From positions 558,001 through 622,000 of the forward strand of contig NC_015717.1 of NCBI RefSeq assembly GCF_000253295.1: a DNA stretch of 64,000 nucleotides. The letters run 5' to 3'. The DNA comes from Hyphomicrobium sp. MC1 (GTDB taxonomy: Bacteria > Pseudomonadota > Alphaproteobacteria > Rhizobiales > Hyphomicrobiaceae). Positions 41,426 to 50,883 of this stretch are shown piece after piece. Within the stretch, counting starts at the first letter, position 1, and each line of letters starts with the position of its first letter. Both the position numbers and the translations under genes were made by a program. Under the pieces are notes generated by a model. That model did no database searches. It saw only the letters and a program-made list of their open reading frames with translations, and had not been told where the DNA came from.

Positions 41426-41932
41426 CTATTGCGCGTTGTTGGCGCTGTTGCCTTGGTCCGACGTGCCGGACGAGAATTTGATCTTCGACGAGTTTGCGGA
41501 CTCCACTTCTTTGAAGAAGTCCTTTTCATCGCCAATCGTCAGTGTCGGTTCGCAGTTCGGCGTGCACGCATATGTAAAGCGCTCGCTTCCTTTATGGAGA
41601 TTGACGATACGGTTGTCGTCGCGCTCGACCATCACGCGCTGGTCCTGGATAATATTATGGTCGGTGTCGAGCGCAATGATGTTGGTGATGCCGAAGGTCT
41701 TACCCGTCACGACTAGCAGGTTGCCGTCCTGCAAAGCGACGTCCGCGATCGACGGATTGCCGACGATGATTTCGGAAGCGGGGCGCGGCAGTCGAAGCAA
41801 CTGCGATTGATCATAGCGGACGATCAGATCGGCGGCCGTCGCCGGCATCGCAAACAGAAGAGAGATGCCGATGCCCAGCACAATGCTCCTCACTTGGGAG
41901 GAGACGGCGGTTGTTCTGGGGTTTGTCAGCAT
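41426..41932 (-). CDS. stand-alone secretin N-domain protein (CpaC N-terminal-like)
   Basis: A 168-residue secreted protein with a signal peptide (to about AMPATA-ADLIV). The mature part is related to the first domain of CpaC/RcpA secretins: LIVRYDQSQLLRLPRPASEIIVGNPSIADV, then LLVVTGKTFGITNIIALD. It has no secretin barrel, so it may be an assembly factor or a periplasmic partner of CpaC. The 5' part of the longer frame (to 42142) has no similarity and was left out. Leftward first gene of the trio with the minor pilins. Confidence 0.75.
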   Translation of the reverse strand: MLTNPRTTAVSSQVRSIVLGIGISLLFAMPATAADLIVRYDQSQLLRLPRPASEIIVGNPSIADVALQDGNLLVVTGKTFGITNIIALDTDHNIIQDQRVMVERDDNRIVNLHKGSERFTYACTPNCEPTLTIGDEKDFFKEVESANSSKIKFSSGTSDQGNSANNAQ

Positions 41933-42498
41933 ACGACGGAATCCGGGTTCATGACGAATTGCGCCATTACCCCAGAAATTGGTGAAGGATGTGCAAACGC
42001 CCGTCTCAGAGCGGCCTAAGCCTGGATGAGACACGGTCGGCCCCACAAAAGCGAAGCTCTGCAAGTCGATAAATTTGTTCGTATCGACTCTCGAGACCCG
42101 GCAGTGCTTGTTGGAGTTAGGGCGCTGGCTTGCCAGATGCACCGACGCAGCGGCCTCGACGCGGCGCGGAACTGGCAGAATTCCTTCTTCTTGTTCTTTT
42201 AGTATATTATGCGATAAATCATGTATTAACTCATAAATACTTGTGCCATTGGCGTTTTATGGCGCCAATTTTCGAATTAGTAACGGGTTATTCGGGTGGA
42301 TTTCGTGATTTTATTTCTTGTGTTCTGTCGAGTTTAACTTGGATAATCGTGTATTAATGGAGATTTATGGCGAAATTCGCCTATTTTACTCGGTTTTAAT
42401 TTTTCAGGACTATGTTTCCGAAAGTTCCCAGTTTGGGCGGAGACCCAATGGGGACATGGATCGGACAACTACTTGAAGATTGGTTTGGGAGAGTACGA
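41933..42498. promoter_or_regulatory. A+T-rich divergent control region upstream of flp1
   Basis: No supported gene. The stretch 42180-42420 is far richer in A+T than its flanks. It has a hairpin at 42249-42270 (ATTGGCG with CGCCAAT, 8-base loop) and a perfect 13-base palindrome GGCGAAATTCGCC at 42369-42381. It should contain the promoters of the leftward pilus trio and of the first Flp pilin gene. Confidence 0.55.
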
Positions 42499-42675
42499 AT
42501 GAACATGTTTTCGCGTTTCGTGAAGGACGAGTCGGGCGCAACGGCTATCGAATATGGCCTTATCGCAGCCATCGTCGCTGTCGGCATCATTGCCGCTCTG
42601 AGCCAGGTTCGTGGCGCTCTGCAGACGACGTTCACGGGCGTCGCCGATCAGCTCAACAGCGCCAACACCAACTAA
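42499..42675 (+). CDS. Flp family type IVb pilin 1
   Basis: A 58-residue pilin precursor. The leader MNMFSRFVKDESG is cut before ATAIEYGLIAAIVAVGIIAAL, the mature hydrophobic helix with Glu5-Tyr6, giving a mature pilin of about 45 residues. GGGAGAG stands six bases before the start. A strong terminator follows, so it can be made as a separate, abundant transcript. It is the probable main pilus subunit. Confidence 0.93.
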   Translation: MNMFSRFVKDESGATAIEYGLIAAIVAVGIIAALSQVRGALQTTFTGVADQLNSANTN

Positions 42676-42701
42676 TTGCTGCGCTAAAGCGAAGCGTTTC
42701 G

Positions 42702-42737
42702 ATATGCGCTCGGGGGATCGCTCCGAGCGCATATTTT
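42702..42737 (+). terminator. strong hairpin terminator after flp1
   Basis: ATATGCGCTCGG pairs perfectly with CCGAGCGCATAT over a 9-base loop, followed by TTT. It separates the two pilin genes. Confidence 0.88.
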
Positions 42738-42845
42738 ATGGGCATTGGTGAAGACGGTTGAAACAATCTGCTCCGGGCTTCCAGCACCTGATCTTAAGAA
42801 ATCAGCGCGATGCTTTCGGAAAGACTCGGCTGGAGGCAACTGAAA

Positions 42846-43037
42846 ATGGGATCGGTTATGCTTCGAAACAAAGCCCTCAGGTTCATCGCTGATGAGAGCG
42901 GAGCGACTGCTATCGAATATGCGTTGATCGCCAGCATTATCAGTATCTGCATGGCGGCTGCTCTGACGCAGATTTCCGGCTCTCTTCAAAGCACGTTCAA
43001 CAACATTGGCACGCAGCTCAACGCAAACGGCCAATAA
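42846..43037 (+). CDS. Flp family type IVb pilin 2
   Basis: A 63-residue pilin precursor. After the leader, the cut site ADESG and mature start ATAIEYALIASIISICMAAAL match pilin 1 in plan, but the helix has diverged and includes a cysteine. The ATG at 42846 has GGAGG upstream; an ATG at 42858 is an alternative. It is separated from pilin 1 by a terminator and is probably a minor or alternative subunit. Confidence 0.9.
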   Translation: MGSVMLRNKALRFIADESGATAIEYALIASIISICMAAALTQISGSLQSTFNNIGTQLNANGQ

Positions 43038-43126
43038 AACTTCCGCAGCATCGGCATATTAGGTCGACTTTTACCCTGTTCGGGCAGGCTTCTCGCCATT
43101 GGCGGTCTATAACCGGGTCTTGGCGT

Positions 43127-43636
43127 ATGAGTTCGATGGCATCTTTTGTTCTGATGGTTTTTCCGGTGGCGATGGCGTTTGCAGCGGCGAACGACCTTCT
43201 CACGATGAAAATCCCTAATCGCATTCCGATGGCGCTGGTTTCCGGATTTGTCGTCATTGCGCTTCTGACCCGCATGCCGCTTGACGTGTTCGGCATGAAT
43301 TTGGCGGTCGGATTTGCTGTCCTTGCAGTGACGTTCAGCCTTTTTGCGTTCAATCTGCTCGGTGGCGGAGATGCGAAGCTGATCGCGGCCGGTGCTCTTT
43401 GGATCGGTGCCGCGCACATCATTAGCTATTTGCTGTTGACGACGATCTTCGGCGGTGCGCTGTGCCTTGCCATCCTGGCGTACCGCCGATGGGAGCCAGC
43501 GGCAGCCCTCGTGCTTCCCGGCTGGGCGCATCGGCTGCACACTGACAAAGGTCCGGTCCCTTATGGTATCGCCATCGCGGCCGGTGCGCTTGCCGTGTTC
43601 CCGAGCACTGACCTTTTCCTGTCGCTGATGTCGTAA
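43127..43636 (+). CDS. cpaA: prepilin peptidase CpaA
   Basis: A 169-residue membrane aspartyl protease of the A24 family that cuts Flp and TadE/G precursors. The catalytic aspartates are in AANDLLTMKIPN and LLGGGDAKL. Five to six hydrophobic segments are visible. The short length matches CpaA/TadV enzymes that lack the methylase domain of PilD. Confidence 0.9.
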   Translation: MSSMASFVLMVFPVAMAFAAANDLLTMKIPNRIPMALVSGFVVIALLTRMPLDVFGMNLAVGFAVLAVTFSLFAFNLLGGGDAKLIAAGALWIGAAHIISYLLLTTIFGGALCLAILAYRRWEPAAALVLPGWAHRLHTDKGPVPYGIAIAAGALAVFPSTDLFLSLMS

Positions 43637-43812
43637 GGCATCGGCGTCAGAGCGGTTCACGGCGCAACGCCGTTTACGCTTCGATAACTGTCTCTACAAC
43701 GAATTACCTCTACGCCCCAGTTCGAGACGGCGGTTAACTTCAAATTGACGATTGTCGGGCCATCGTCAGTGAGAGGGAATCACGTTCGAACGCGAAGGGA
43801 CTTGCGGGGCGT

Positions 43813-44613
43813 ATGAAGCGGGCTCAGCTTATCGGTTTTTCAGTGGCACTCGTTGCCGCGGGGCTAGCTTATTATGTCGCGGGCGCTTTTCTGCAGCCGC
43901 CTGCTCCCATTACCGTCGAGAAGCATGTCGACAGCACAAAGGTGCTCGTTGCCGGCAGGAATATTCCCGTTGGCGAGATCGTCAACGAAGGCAGCTTCCG
44001 CTGGATGACGTGGCCGAAAAGTGCTGTGTCGCCCGACTATCTGAACCAAAAAACGGTCGGAGCTGACATCTTGAAGCGACTTGCCGGATCGGTCGCGCGA
44101 GCGCCGATCCTCGCGGGTGAGCCGATTACGAAGCAAAAGCTGATCAAGCCCGGCGACGGCGGCGTCCTCGCTGCCATTCTTCCGCAAGGCATGCGCGCCA
44201 TATCGACGAAGATCCGCGCGGAAACGGCGGCGGGCAGCTTGATCCTGCCGAACGATCACGTCGACGTCATCCTGATCCGGCGCGTGCGAGGTCGCAACAA
44301 CGATGACCAGAGCGTCGCCGATACGCTGTTTCGCAACGTTCGGGTGCTTGCGATCGGACAGCAGATCCAGACCAAAGAAGGCAAGATGGTCGCCGAAAGC
44401 TCAGCGAGCACGGCAACGCTCGAGCTGACGCCACGTCAGTCCGAAATGATGGCGCTCGCAAATACGATGGGGGACATCACCCTCTCGCTGCGCAGCGTCG
44501 CCGATCTGAATTCGGATCCGACGGGATCGGGTGCGGGCCTCAGCCGGCCGAAAGAGAATTCCGTGCGTATCGTACGTTACGGCGCGAAGTCGCGTGTGTA
44601 TGGCGTGAACTGA
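43813..44613 (+). CDS. cpaB: pilus assembly protein CpaB
   Basis: A 266-residue protein with an N-terminal membrane anchor (LIGFSVALVAAGLAYYVAGA) and a SAF domain (VLVAGRNIPVGEIVNEGSF, then APILAGEPITKQKL), followed by a RcpC-like domain with LTPRQSEMMALANTMGDITL. It helps hold and assemble the CpaC secretin in the periplasm. First gene of the rightward cpaB-to-tadC operon. Confidence 0.93.
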   Translation: MKRAQLIGFSVALVAAGLAYYVAGAFLQPPAPITVEKHVDSTKVLVAGRNIPVGEIVNEGSFRWMTWPKSAVSPDYLNQKTVGADILKRLAGSVARAPILAGEPITKQKLIKPGDGGVLAAILPQGMRAISTKIRAETAAGSLILPNDHVDVILIRRVRGRNNDDQSVADTLFRNVRVLAIGQQIQTKEGKMVAESSASTATLELTPRQSEMMALANTMGDITLSLRSVADLNSDPTGSGAGLSRPKENSVRIVRYGAKSRVYGVN

Positions 44614-44651
44614 GTCATCAAAAGTCAGTGGTCGTCATAAGGTAAGACCTC

Positions 44652-46274
44652 ATGCGCATTACTCTAGAATTTTCGTGGCGCGCCGCGGTGCGCGCCGTCG
44701 CGCTGCTTGTCGGCGTCGGGATATTGTGCGCGAATTTATCGCCCGCATCTGCGCAGGCGCAACGGGGCGGCGACCAGTCTTACGACGACGATGTTTCGGG
44801 GGCGGATCACCAGTCGTTTATCCGTATCCAGGATACCGGGGGTCCAATCCGCAAGAGCATAAAGATCGGGATGGGCAAGTCGGTTCTCTTGGAGTTCCCG
44901 CGGCCGGTTCGCGACGTGATGGTTTCCAACCCGGCTGTCGTCGATGCCGTGGTGCTGAGCTCGAACCGCGTTTTCCTGCTGGCGAAAGACATGGGCGAAG
45001 CCAACGCCTTTTTCTTCGACACGTCCGGCAATCAATTCGCGACGATGGAGCTTTACGTTGCGCGCGAGACTGCGGGACTTGAATCGCTTCTGAACCGCAT
45101 CATTACGGGCGCGCGGATCAAAGTCGAAATGCTGAACCAGACCGTGATCCTGACCGGCTCCGTCAAGAGCCCGATCGACTCGACGCGTGCGGGCGATATC
45201 GCCGGACAGTTCATCTCGCAGCAGTTACACACCTTTTCGGCGAGTACCAAGGAGGGTGTTTCGCTGGCTGAAGGGCAGACGAACCAGATCAAGGAATCCG
45301 TCATCAACATGCTGACGGTCGAAGCCGAAGAGCAGGTGATGCTCAAGGTCACGGTTGCTGAAGTTCAGCGCACCCTGCTCAAGCAGATGGGTGTCAACGT
45401 CGGCGCGATGGTGCAGTCCGGTAGCTTCGCGACGCAACTTTTGACGCAAAACTCGTTCCCAATCACAGTCGCGCAGGGGCTCGGCGCGCTGCCTTCTGTC
45501 GGCATCGGAACGTCGGCGAGTTCCGGCTGTACGGTCGGCGCGCTTTGCACGATCAATACGGGCGCCGGAGGATCGTTTCAGAACAGCGGCGTCACCTCGC
45601 AATTCGGCAGTGGCAACAACGCAGTCCAGACAGCGATCCGCGCGCTCGAACGCGATGGTCTGATCCGCACGCTAGCCGAGCCCAACCTGACAGCGATTTC
45701 GGGCGAACCGGCTGAGTTTCTGGCGGGCGGTGAGGTTCCTTACGTCACGGGCATCGACACGCAGTCGGGCGTTAGCTCGGTGGCTTTCAAGAAGTTCGGT
45801 GTGCAGTTGAGCTTCACGCCGGTCGTTCTTTCCGAAGGTCGCATCAGTCTCAAGATCGATACCAGCGTCAGCGATATCTCGCAGTTCATCGCCAACAACC
45901 CAGTGTTCGATACGCGCCAGGCCAAGACGGTCGTCGAGTTGCCGTCGGGCGGCTCCTTGGCGCTTGCCGGTCTCATCAGCACCAAGACGCAGCAGAACAT
46001 CGACGGGCTGCCGGGTGCAAAAGACATCCCGATTCTCGGTACGCTATTTCGCAGCCGCGACTTCCAGAACCAGGAATCGGAACTGGTCGTGATCGTGACG
46101 CCCTATGTCGTGCAGCCGGTCTCGCGTCAGCAGCTTGCGACGCCTGCGGATGGTTTGGCGCCGGCGACCGATCTCAAGGCAGACTTTCTGGGTCATCTGA
46201 ACCGGATCTACGGCAAGAGCGAAGCTATGCCGTCCGGCGGTCTCAAAGGTGACTACGGCTTTATCGTCGAATAA
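44652..46274 (+). CDS. cpaC: outer membrane secretin CpaC
   Basis: A 540-residue secretin, the outer membrane channel of the Flp pilus. Order: signal peptide, N-domain (IKIGMGKSVLLEFPRPVRDVMVSNPAVVD), a BON-like repeat, then the secretin core with EEQVMLKVTVAEVQRTLLKQMGVN, AEPNLTAISGEPAEFLAGGEVP, and VELPSGGSLALAGLIS, ending with LVVIVTPYVVQPV. The short protein at 41426 resembles its N-domain. Confidence 0.95.
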   Translation: MRITLEFSWRAAVRAVALLVGVGILCANLSPASAQAQRGGDQSYDDDVSGADHQSFIRIQDTGGPIRKSIKIGMGKSVLLEFPRPVRDVMVSNPAVVDAVVLSSNRVFLLAKDMGEANAFFFDTSGNQFATMELYVARETAGLESLLNRIITGARIKVEMLNQTVILTGSVKSPIDSTRAGDIAGQFISQQLHTFSASTKEGVSLAEGQTNQIKESVINMLTVEAEEQVMLKVTVAEVQRTLLKQMGVNVGAMVQSGSFATQLLTQNSFPITVAQGLGALPSVGIGTSASSGCTVGALCTINTGAGGSFQNSGVTSQFGSGNNAVQTAIRALERDGLIRTLAEPNLTAISGEPAEFLAGGEVPYVTGIDTQSGVSSVAFKKFGVQLSFTPVVLSEGRISLKIDTSVSDISQFIANNPVFDTRQAKTVVELPSGGSLALAGLISTKTQQNIDGLPGAKDIPILGTLFRSRDFQNQESELVVIVTPYVVQPVSRQQLATPADGLAPATDLKADFLGHLNRIYGKSEAMPSGGLKGDYGFIVE

Positions 46275-46291
46275 TTGGGGCAAGACGCGTC

Positions 46292-47035
46292 ATGCAGATG
46301 AAAAGCACGAGTGCCGGCGGCCCGAAGAGATTGCGGACCGACATGGGCAGGATTGTCACGATCGCCCTATTGTCCATGGTTGCGGGCGGTTGTCAGCATG
46401 ATGGTGTCACGGGACCGCAAGTTGCGGGCTGGACGCTCGTCGATCCCGAGCAGCGTCACCCGATCCTGGTTTCGCAACAGCCCGCGACCCTCAGCCTGCA
46501 TATCTCGCGGAACGCCGATGGATTGACGCCAGCGCAGCGGGCGCGGGTGCTCGAATTCTCCAGCCGCAGCCGGGCGTCCGATGCTGGTAACAGCCGCATC
46601 GTTATCTCGGCACCAAGTGGCGCGTCGAACGAAAGCGCTTCGATGCAGGCCGCGGATGAAGCGCGCAAACTTCTTATCGATACAGGCTATTCGGAGACGA
46701 ACATCGCGGTCGAGGCGTACCCGGCTTACGGCCGCGATGCGCCGGTGCGGCTTTCGTATATGCGCTATGTCGCGGAGGCGCCGAATTGCGGGCAGGACTG
46801 GTCTGAGAACCTGGCACGGACTTACCAGAACACGCCTTATCCGAACATGGGCTGCGCGGCGCAGCGCAACTTGGCGGTGATGGTCGCCAATCCAGCCGAT
46901 CTGCTCGGACCGCGTACGATGACGAGCCGCGATTCCAACCGCCGCGACGACATGTACGAAAAATACGTCAAGGGTAAAGCCGTCGGCGCAGCGGCCGAGG
47001 CTCAGACCGTCCAGAGTGTCACCAGCGGCCAGTGA
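46292..47035 (+). CDS. cpaD: pilus assembly lipoprotein CpaD
   Basis: A 247-residue outer membrane lipoprotein with a lipobox VAGGC near residue 34 and the CpaD domain: VDPEQRHPILV, LTPAQRARVLEF, and NLARTYQNTPYPNMGCAAQRNLAVMVANP. It works with CpaC at the outer membrane. It starts 17 bases after cpaC. Confidence 0.9.
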   Translation: MQMKSTSAGGPKRLRTDMGRIVTIALLSMVAGGCQHDGVTGPQVAGWTLVDPEQRHPILVSQQPATLSLHISRNADGLTPAQRARVLEFSSRSRASDAGNSRIVISAPSGASNESASMQAADEARKLLIDTGYSETNIAVEAYPAYGRDAPVRLSYMRYVAEAPNCGQDWSENLARTYQNTPYPNMGCAAQRNLAVMVANPADLLGPRTMTSRDSNRRDDMYEKYVKGKAVGAAAEAQTVQSVTSGQ

Positions 47036-47050
47036 TCGATCGGAGACGTC

Positions 47051-48349
47051 ATGTCCAAGCTTGCTCATGTTACCGACGACGAGCCCTACTTCGATAGCGA
47101 TGAGGCGTTGGCCGCCCATCCTAGCGATCGCGCCCGGCCGATCCCGCGCATTTCAATTCAAGCGTTTTGCGACGATCTGAACGTCGCTGATGCGGTTCAG
47201 CATGCGGCGGAAGATCGGCGCCTGGCGAAGGCGCATGTTAGCGTCCACATGGGCGGGATCGCGGCGGCGATTGCGCACTATGCCGATAGTCCGACGCCCA
47301 ATCTCATCATTGCTGATAGTTCTCACAGCGGCAGTCAGCTGCTGTCGGAGCTCGATCATCTCGCAGAAAGCTGCGATCCGGGAACGAAGGTGATCGTTAT
47401 CGGTCGCCATAACGACGTGATGCTCTATCGCGAGCTGTTGAAGCGCGGCGTCGCTGAATATCTGGTCGCGCCGACGGATCCCATCGAGTTGATGGAGAGC
47501 ATCTCCAATCTCTACAACAACCCAGAGACGGACCCGGTCGGGCACGTCTTTGCGTTCATCGGCGCCAAGGGCGGCGTCGGGTCGTCGACTATCTGCCATA
47601 ACGTAGCGTGGACGATGTCGGAGGCGCTGGAAACGGACGTCACGATTGCCGACATGGACCTCGCGTTCGGCACGACGGGTCTCGATTTTAACCAGGATCC
47701 CGTTCAAGGCATCGTCGAAGCGCTGTCGGCGCCGGAGCGTCTGGATGATCAGCTGCTAGACCGGTTGCTGACGAAGTGCTCCGAACGGCTGTCGATTTTT
47801 GCGGCCCCCGTTGTCCTCGACCGCGACTTCGATTTTTCGGCTGACGCTTGCGAGACCGTTATCGATGTCGCGCGGCAGAACGTGCCCTTCGTCGCGATCG
47901 ACCTGCCGCACGGCTGGTCTCCGTGGACGAAGCGGCTGTTGCTGCAGGCCGACGAGATCGTCATTACCGCTGCGCCCGATCTCGCCAATCTGAGAAACGC
48001 GAAGAATATTGTCGATCTCATGAAGACCTCGCGGCGGAACGACCAGCATCCGCACCTGATCCTCAATATGGCAAACCAGCCGAAGCGGCAGGAAATCAGC
48101 GTCAAGGAATTCGAGCAGGCGCTCGATTTGAAGGTTCTCGCCGTCGTCGACTATGACAGCGAGACGTTCAGTCAGGCCGCCAACAACGGCCAGATGGTGG
48201 AAGAGCTTAACGCCAAGGCAAAAGCCGTCGAAAAGTTTCACGATGTGGCGATGAAGCTAACGAGACGTAAAGACACGAAGGCCGAAAAACAGAGTTCGGC
48301 ACTTTCGGCCCTGGCGCCGATCTTGGAGAAGCTAAAGCTCAAGCGTTGA
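47051..48349 (+). CDS. cpaE: pilus assembly ATPase CpaE
   Basis: A 432-residue MinD/ParA-like ATPase. An N-terminal receiver-like domain (KVIVIGRHNDVMLYRELLKRGVAEYLV) is followed by the deviant Walker A GAKGGVGSSTICHN, and DMDLAFGTTGLDF with the switch aspartate. It has lost the phosphorylatable aspartate pattern of true response regulators. It places the pilus machinery at the pole in related bacteria. Confidence 0.93.
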   Translation: MSKLAHVTDDEPYFDSDEALAAHPSDRARPIPRISIQAFCDDLNVADAVQHAAEDRRLAKAHVSVHMGGIAAAIAHYADSPTPNLIIADSSHSGSQLLSELDHLAESCDPGTKVIVIGRHNDVMLYRELLKRGVAEYLVAPTDPIELMESISNLYNNPETDPVGHVFAFIGAKGGVGSSTICHNVAWTMSEALETDVTIADMDLAFGTTGLDFNQDPVQGIVEALSAPERLDDQLLDRLLTKCSERLSIFAAPVVLDRDFDFSADACETVIDVARQNVPFVAIDLPHGWSPWTKRLLLQADEIVITAAPDLANLRNAKNIVDLMKTSRRNDQHPHLILNMANQPKRQEISVKEFEQALDLKVLAVVDYDSETFSQAANNGQMVEELNAKAKAVEKFHDVAMKLTRRKDTKAEKQSSALSALAPILEKLKLKR

Positions 48350-48362
48350 GGATTTCAGGTTC

Positions 48363-49865
48363 ATGTTCGGAAGGCGCTCAAACGAGCCACAGGCAGATCG
48401 ACGCGTAACGCCGCGTCCTCCCGAACCGCAGGCCGCACCTGCTGCAACCGAGGCTAGACCGGCTGCGGCAGCTCCGGCGCGCAGTGCGGCGCCGCCACCG
48501 AGCGCGCCGCCTAAAAAGCCGGAACCCGCGCCGGAACCGCAGCGGCGGCATTCCGAAGAGTACTATGACGTCAAGACGACAGTCTTTAACGCGCTGATCG
48601 ACACCATCGATCTCACGCAGCTATCGAAGCTCGACAGCGTGACGGCGCGCGAAGAAATTCGCGATATCGTCAGCGAGATCATTCAGATCAAGAACGTCGT
48701 GATGTCGATTTCGGAGCAGGAAGAGCTGCTCGAAGACATCTGCAACGATGTTCTCGGCTATGGTCCGCTTGAGCCCCTTCTGGCGCGAGATGATATCGCC
48801 GATATCATGGTGAATGGAGCGGCGACGACCTTCATCGAAGTCGGCGGCAAGGTGCAAAAGACCGGCGTCCGCTTCGCCGACAATCAGCAGTTGATGAATA
48901 TCTGTCAGCGCATCGTCAGCCAGGTCGGCCGGCGTGTCGATGAATCCAGCCCGATCTGCGACGCGCGTCTGCCGGATGGGTCACGCGTCAACGTCATAGC
49001 GCCGCCGCTTGCAATCGACGGGCCGGCGCTCACGATCCGAAAATTCAAAAAGGATCGGCTGAAGCTCGAACAGCTCGTTAAGTTCGGTTCGATTACGCCG
49101 GAAGGCAAAACTATTCTGGAGATCATTGGACGCGTTCGCTGCAACGTCGTCATCTCAGGCGGTACGGGCTCGGGCAAGACGACGCTGCTCAACTGTCTGA
49201 CCGGCTCGATCGACCACGACGAGCGCATTATCACGTGCGAAGACTCGGCCGAACTTCAGCTGCAGCAGCCTCATGTCGTGCGGCTTGAAACGCGCCCTCC
49301 GAACCTCGAAGGCGAGGGCGAGATCAAGATGCGCGATCTCATCAAGAACTGCCTGCGTATGCGGCCTGAGCGGATTATCGTCGGCGAAGTCCGCGGACCT
49401 GAAGCGTTTGACTTGCTTCAGGCCATGAATACCGGCCACGACGGCTCGATGGGCACCCTTCACGCCAACAGTCCGCGCGAAGCCTTGAGCCGTCTTGAAT
49501 CGATGATCATGCAGGGTGGCTACGCGCTGCCGATCAAGACGATCCGCGAAATGATCTGCGGTTCGGTCGATGTCATCATTCAGGCCTCGCGATTGCGGGA
49601 CGGCTCGCGCAAGATCACGCACATCACTGAAGTTCTCGGCATGGAAGAAGAAACGATCACGCTGCAGAACATTCTCGTCTACGAAATCACGGGCGAAGAC
49701 GCACACGGCAAGCTGACCGGGCGACACCGTTCGACGGGCATCGTTCGTCCGCGGTTCTGGGAGCGCGCAGAATACTACAACGAGACTGAAAAGCTCGCAG
49801 CGGCGCTCGTGCGGTCGGAAGTCATGGACGATCTCGGCAATCCGCTTGGAGATCAAAATGGCTGA
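48363..49865 (+). CDS. cpaF: pilus assembly/secretion ATPase CpaF
   Basis: A 500-residue type II/IV secretion ATPase of the VirB11/TadA type. The Walker A is ISGGTGSGKTTLLNCLTG (about residues 263-280), the Asp box region is TCEDSAELQLQQPHVVRLE, Walker B lies in RPERIIVGEVRGPEAFDLL, and the His box GSMGTLHANSPREAL follows. The N-terminal 65 residues are Pro/Ala-rich. It powers pilus extension, with tadB/tadC as the inner membrane platform. tadB starts inside its end. Confidence 0.96.
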   Translation: MFGRRSNEPQADRRVTPRPPEPQAAPAATEARPAAAAPARSAAPPPSAPPKKPEPAPEPQRRHSEEYYDVKTTVFNALIDTIDLTQLSKLDSVTAREEIRDIVSEIIQIKNVVMSISEQEELLEDICNDVLGYGPLEPLLARDDIADIMVNGAATTFIEVGGKVQKTGVRFADNQQLMNICQRIVSQVGRRVDESSPICDARLPDGSRVNVIAPPLAIDGPALTIRKFKKDRLKLEQLVKFGSITPEGKTILEIIGRVRCNVVISGGTGSGKTTLLNCLTGSIDHDERIITCEDSAELQLQQPHVVRLETRPPNLEGEGEIKMRDLIKNCLRMRPERIIVGEVRGPEAFDLLQAMNTGHDGSMGTLHANSPREALSRLESMIMQGGYALPIKTIREMICGSVDVIIQASRLRDGSRKITHITEVLGMEEETITLQNILVYEITGEDAHGKLTGRHRSTGIVRPRFWERAEYYNETEKLAAALVRSEVMDDLGNPLGDQNG

Positions 49866-50850
49866 TCTTGGGCTGCCGACGTTTCTCGCGCCGCTGCTCG
49901 CCGCGCTGGCTTTCGCCGGTATCGTGTTCGCGGTGGCGTACCCGTATTTTGCGGACGATCGCAAGGGAAAGCGTGTCGAGGTCGTTGCGGGAGGACGGTC
50001 GTCGCGCAAAGGTAGCTCGGCCATTGCCGATATCCAGAGCAGCAGAAAAAAGTCCGTTGCTGAAACGCTGAAGGAAATCGAAGTCCGCGAGAAGGCCAAG
50101 AAGAAGATCACGATGAGCCTGCGCTTGATGCGGGCCGGTACGAAGCGAAAGCCCCGCGATTTCTATGTTGCGAGTGCGTTGCTCGGCGTGCTTTTGGCGT
50201 CTATCGCGCTTCTCATTCTCGAATTGCCGTTTTCGGCGGCGATCGTGGCGGCATTCGTCGGCGGTTTTGGTCTGCCGCGGTGGATTCTGAACAAGATGAC
50301 CGCGCGTCGGCAGGCCAAATTTCTGGGTCAGCTTGCAAACGCTATCGACGTCATCGTGCGTGGCATCAAATCCGGCCTGCCGCTCAACGAATGTCTTCAG
50401 GTCATCGCACGTGAGAGTCCGGAACCGCTCGGCAGCGAGTTTCTCGAAGTCGTCGATCAACAAAAGATGGGCGTCGGGTTGGCGGACGGGCTTGAGCGCA
50501 TGTGCGACCGGCTTCCACTTCCCGAAGTGCGCTTTCTGACGATCGTCATTGCGATCCAGCAGCAGGCGGGCGGCAACTTGTCAGAAGCACTCTCCAATCT
50601 GGCGAGCGTGTTGCGCGAAAGGCAGTCGCTGGCGATGAAAGTCAAGGCGCTGTCGGCGGAAGCCAAGGCATCGGCCATCGTGCTTGCATCTTTGCCGCCC
50701 GGTGTCATGACGATGGTCTATCTGTCGTCGCCCGACTACATCATGCCGCTGTTCACAACGACGATGGGGCATTTCATGGTCGCGTTCGGCGCGGTGTGGA
50801 TGCTTACCGGCGTTTTGATCATGAGGAAGATGATCAACTTCAAATTCTAA
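49858..50850 (+). CDS. tadB: inner membrane platform protein TadB
   Basis: A 330-residue T2SF (GspF-like) membrane protein: an N-terminal segment, then TM (PTFLAPLLAALAFAGIVFAVAYPY), a coiled cytoplasmic part, TM helices near residue 110-140, the T2SF domain (FLGQLANAIDVIVRGIKSGLP and ERMCDRLPLPEVRFLTIVIA), and two final TM segments. The ATG at 49858 overlaps cpaF by 8 bases. Confidence 0.93.
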   Translation: MADLGLPTFLAPLLAALAFAGIVFAVAYPYFADDRKGKRVEVVAGGRSSRKGSSAIADIQSSRKKSVAETLKEIEVREKAKKKITMSLRLMRAGTKRKPRDFYVASALLGVLLASIALLILELPFSAAIVAAFVGGFGLPRWILNKMTARRQAKFLGQLANAIDVIVRGIKSGLPLNECLQVIARESPEPLGSEFLEVVDQQKMGVGLADGLERMCDRLPLPEVRFLTIVIAIQQQAGGNLSEALSNLASVLRERQSLAMKVKALSAEAKASAIVLASLPPGVMTMVYLSSPDYIMPLFTTTMGHFMVAFGAVWMLTGVLIMRKMINFKF

Positions 50851-50883
50851 TCTTTTCACGTGAGCAGGCACGGTCGTGCGCGG

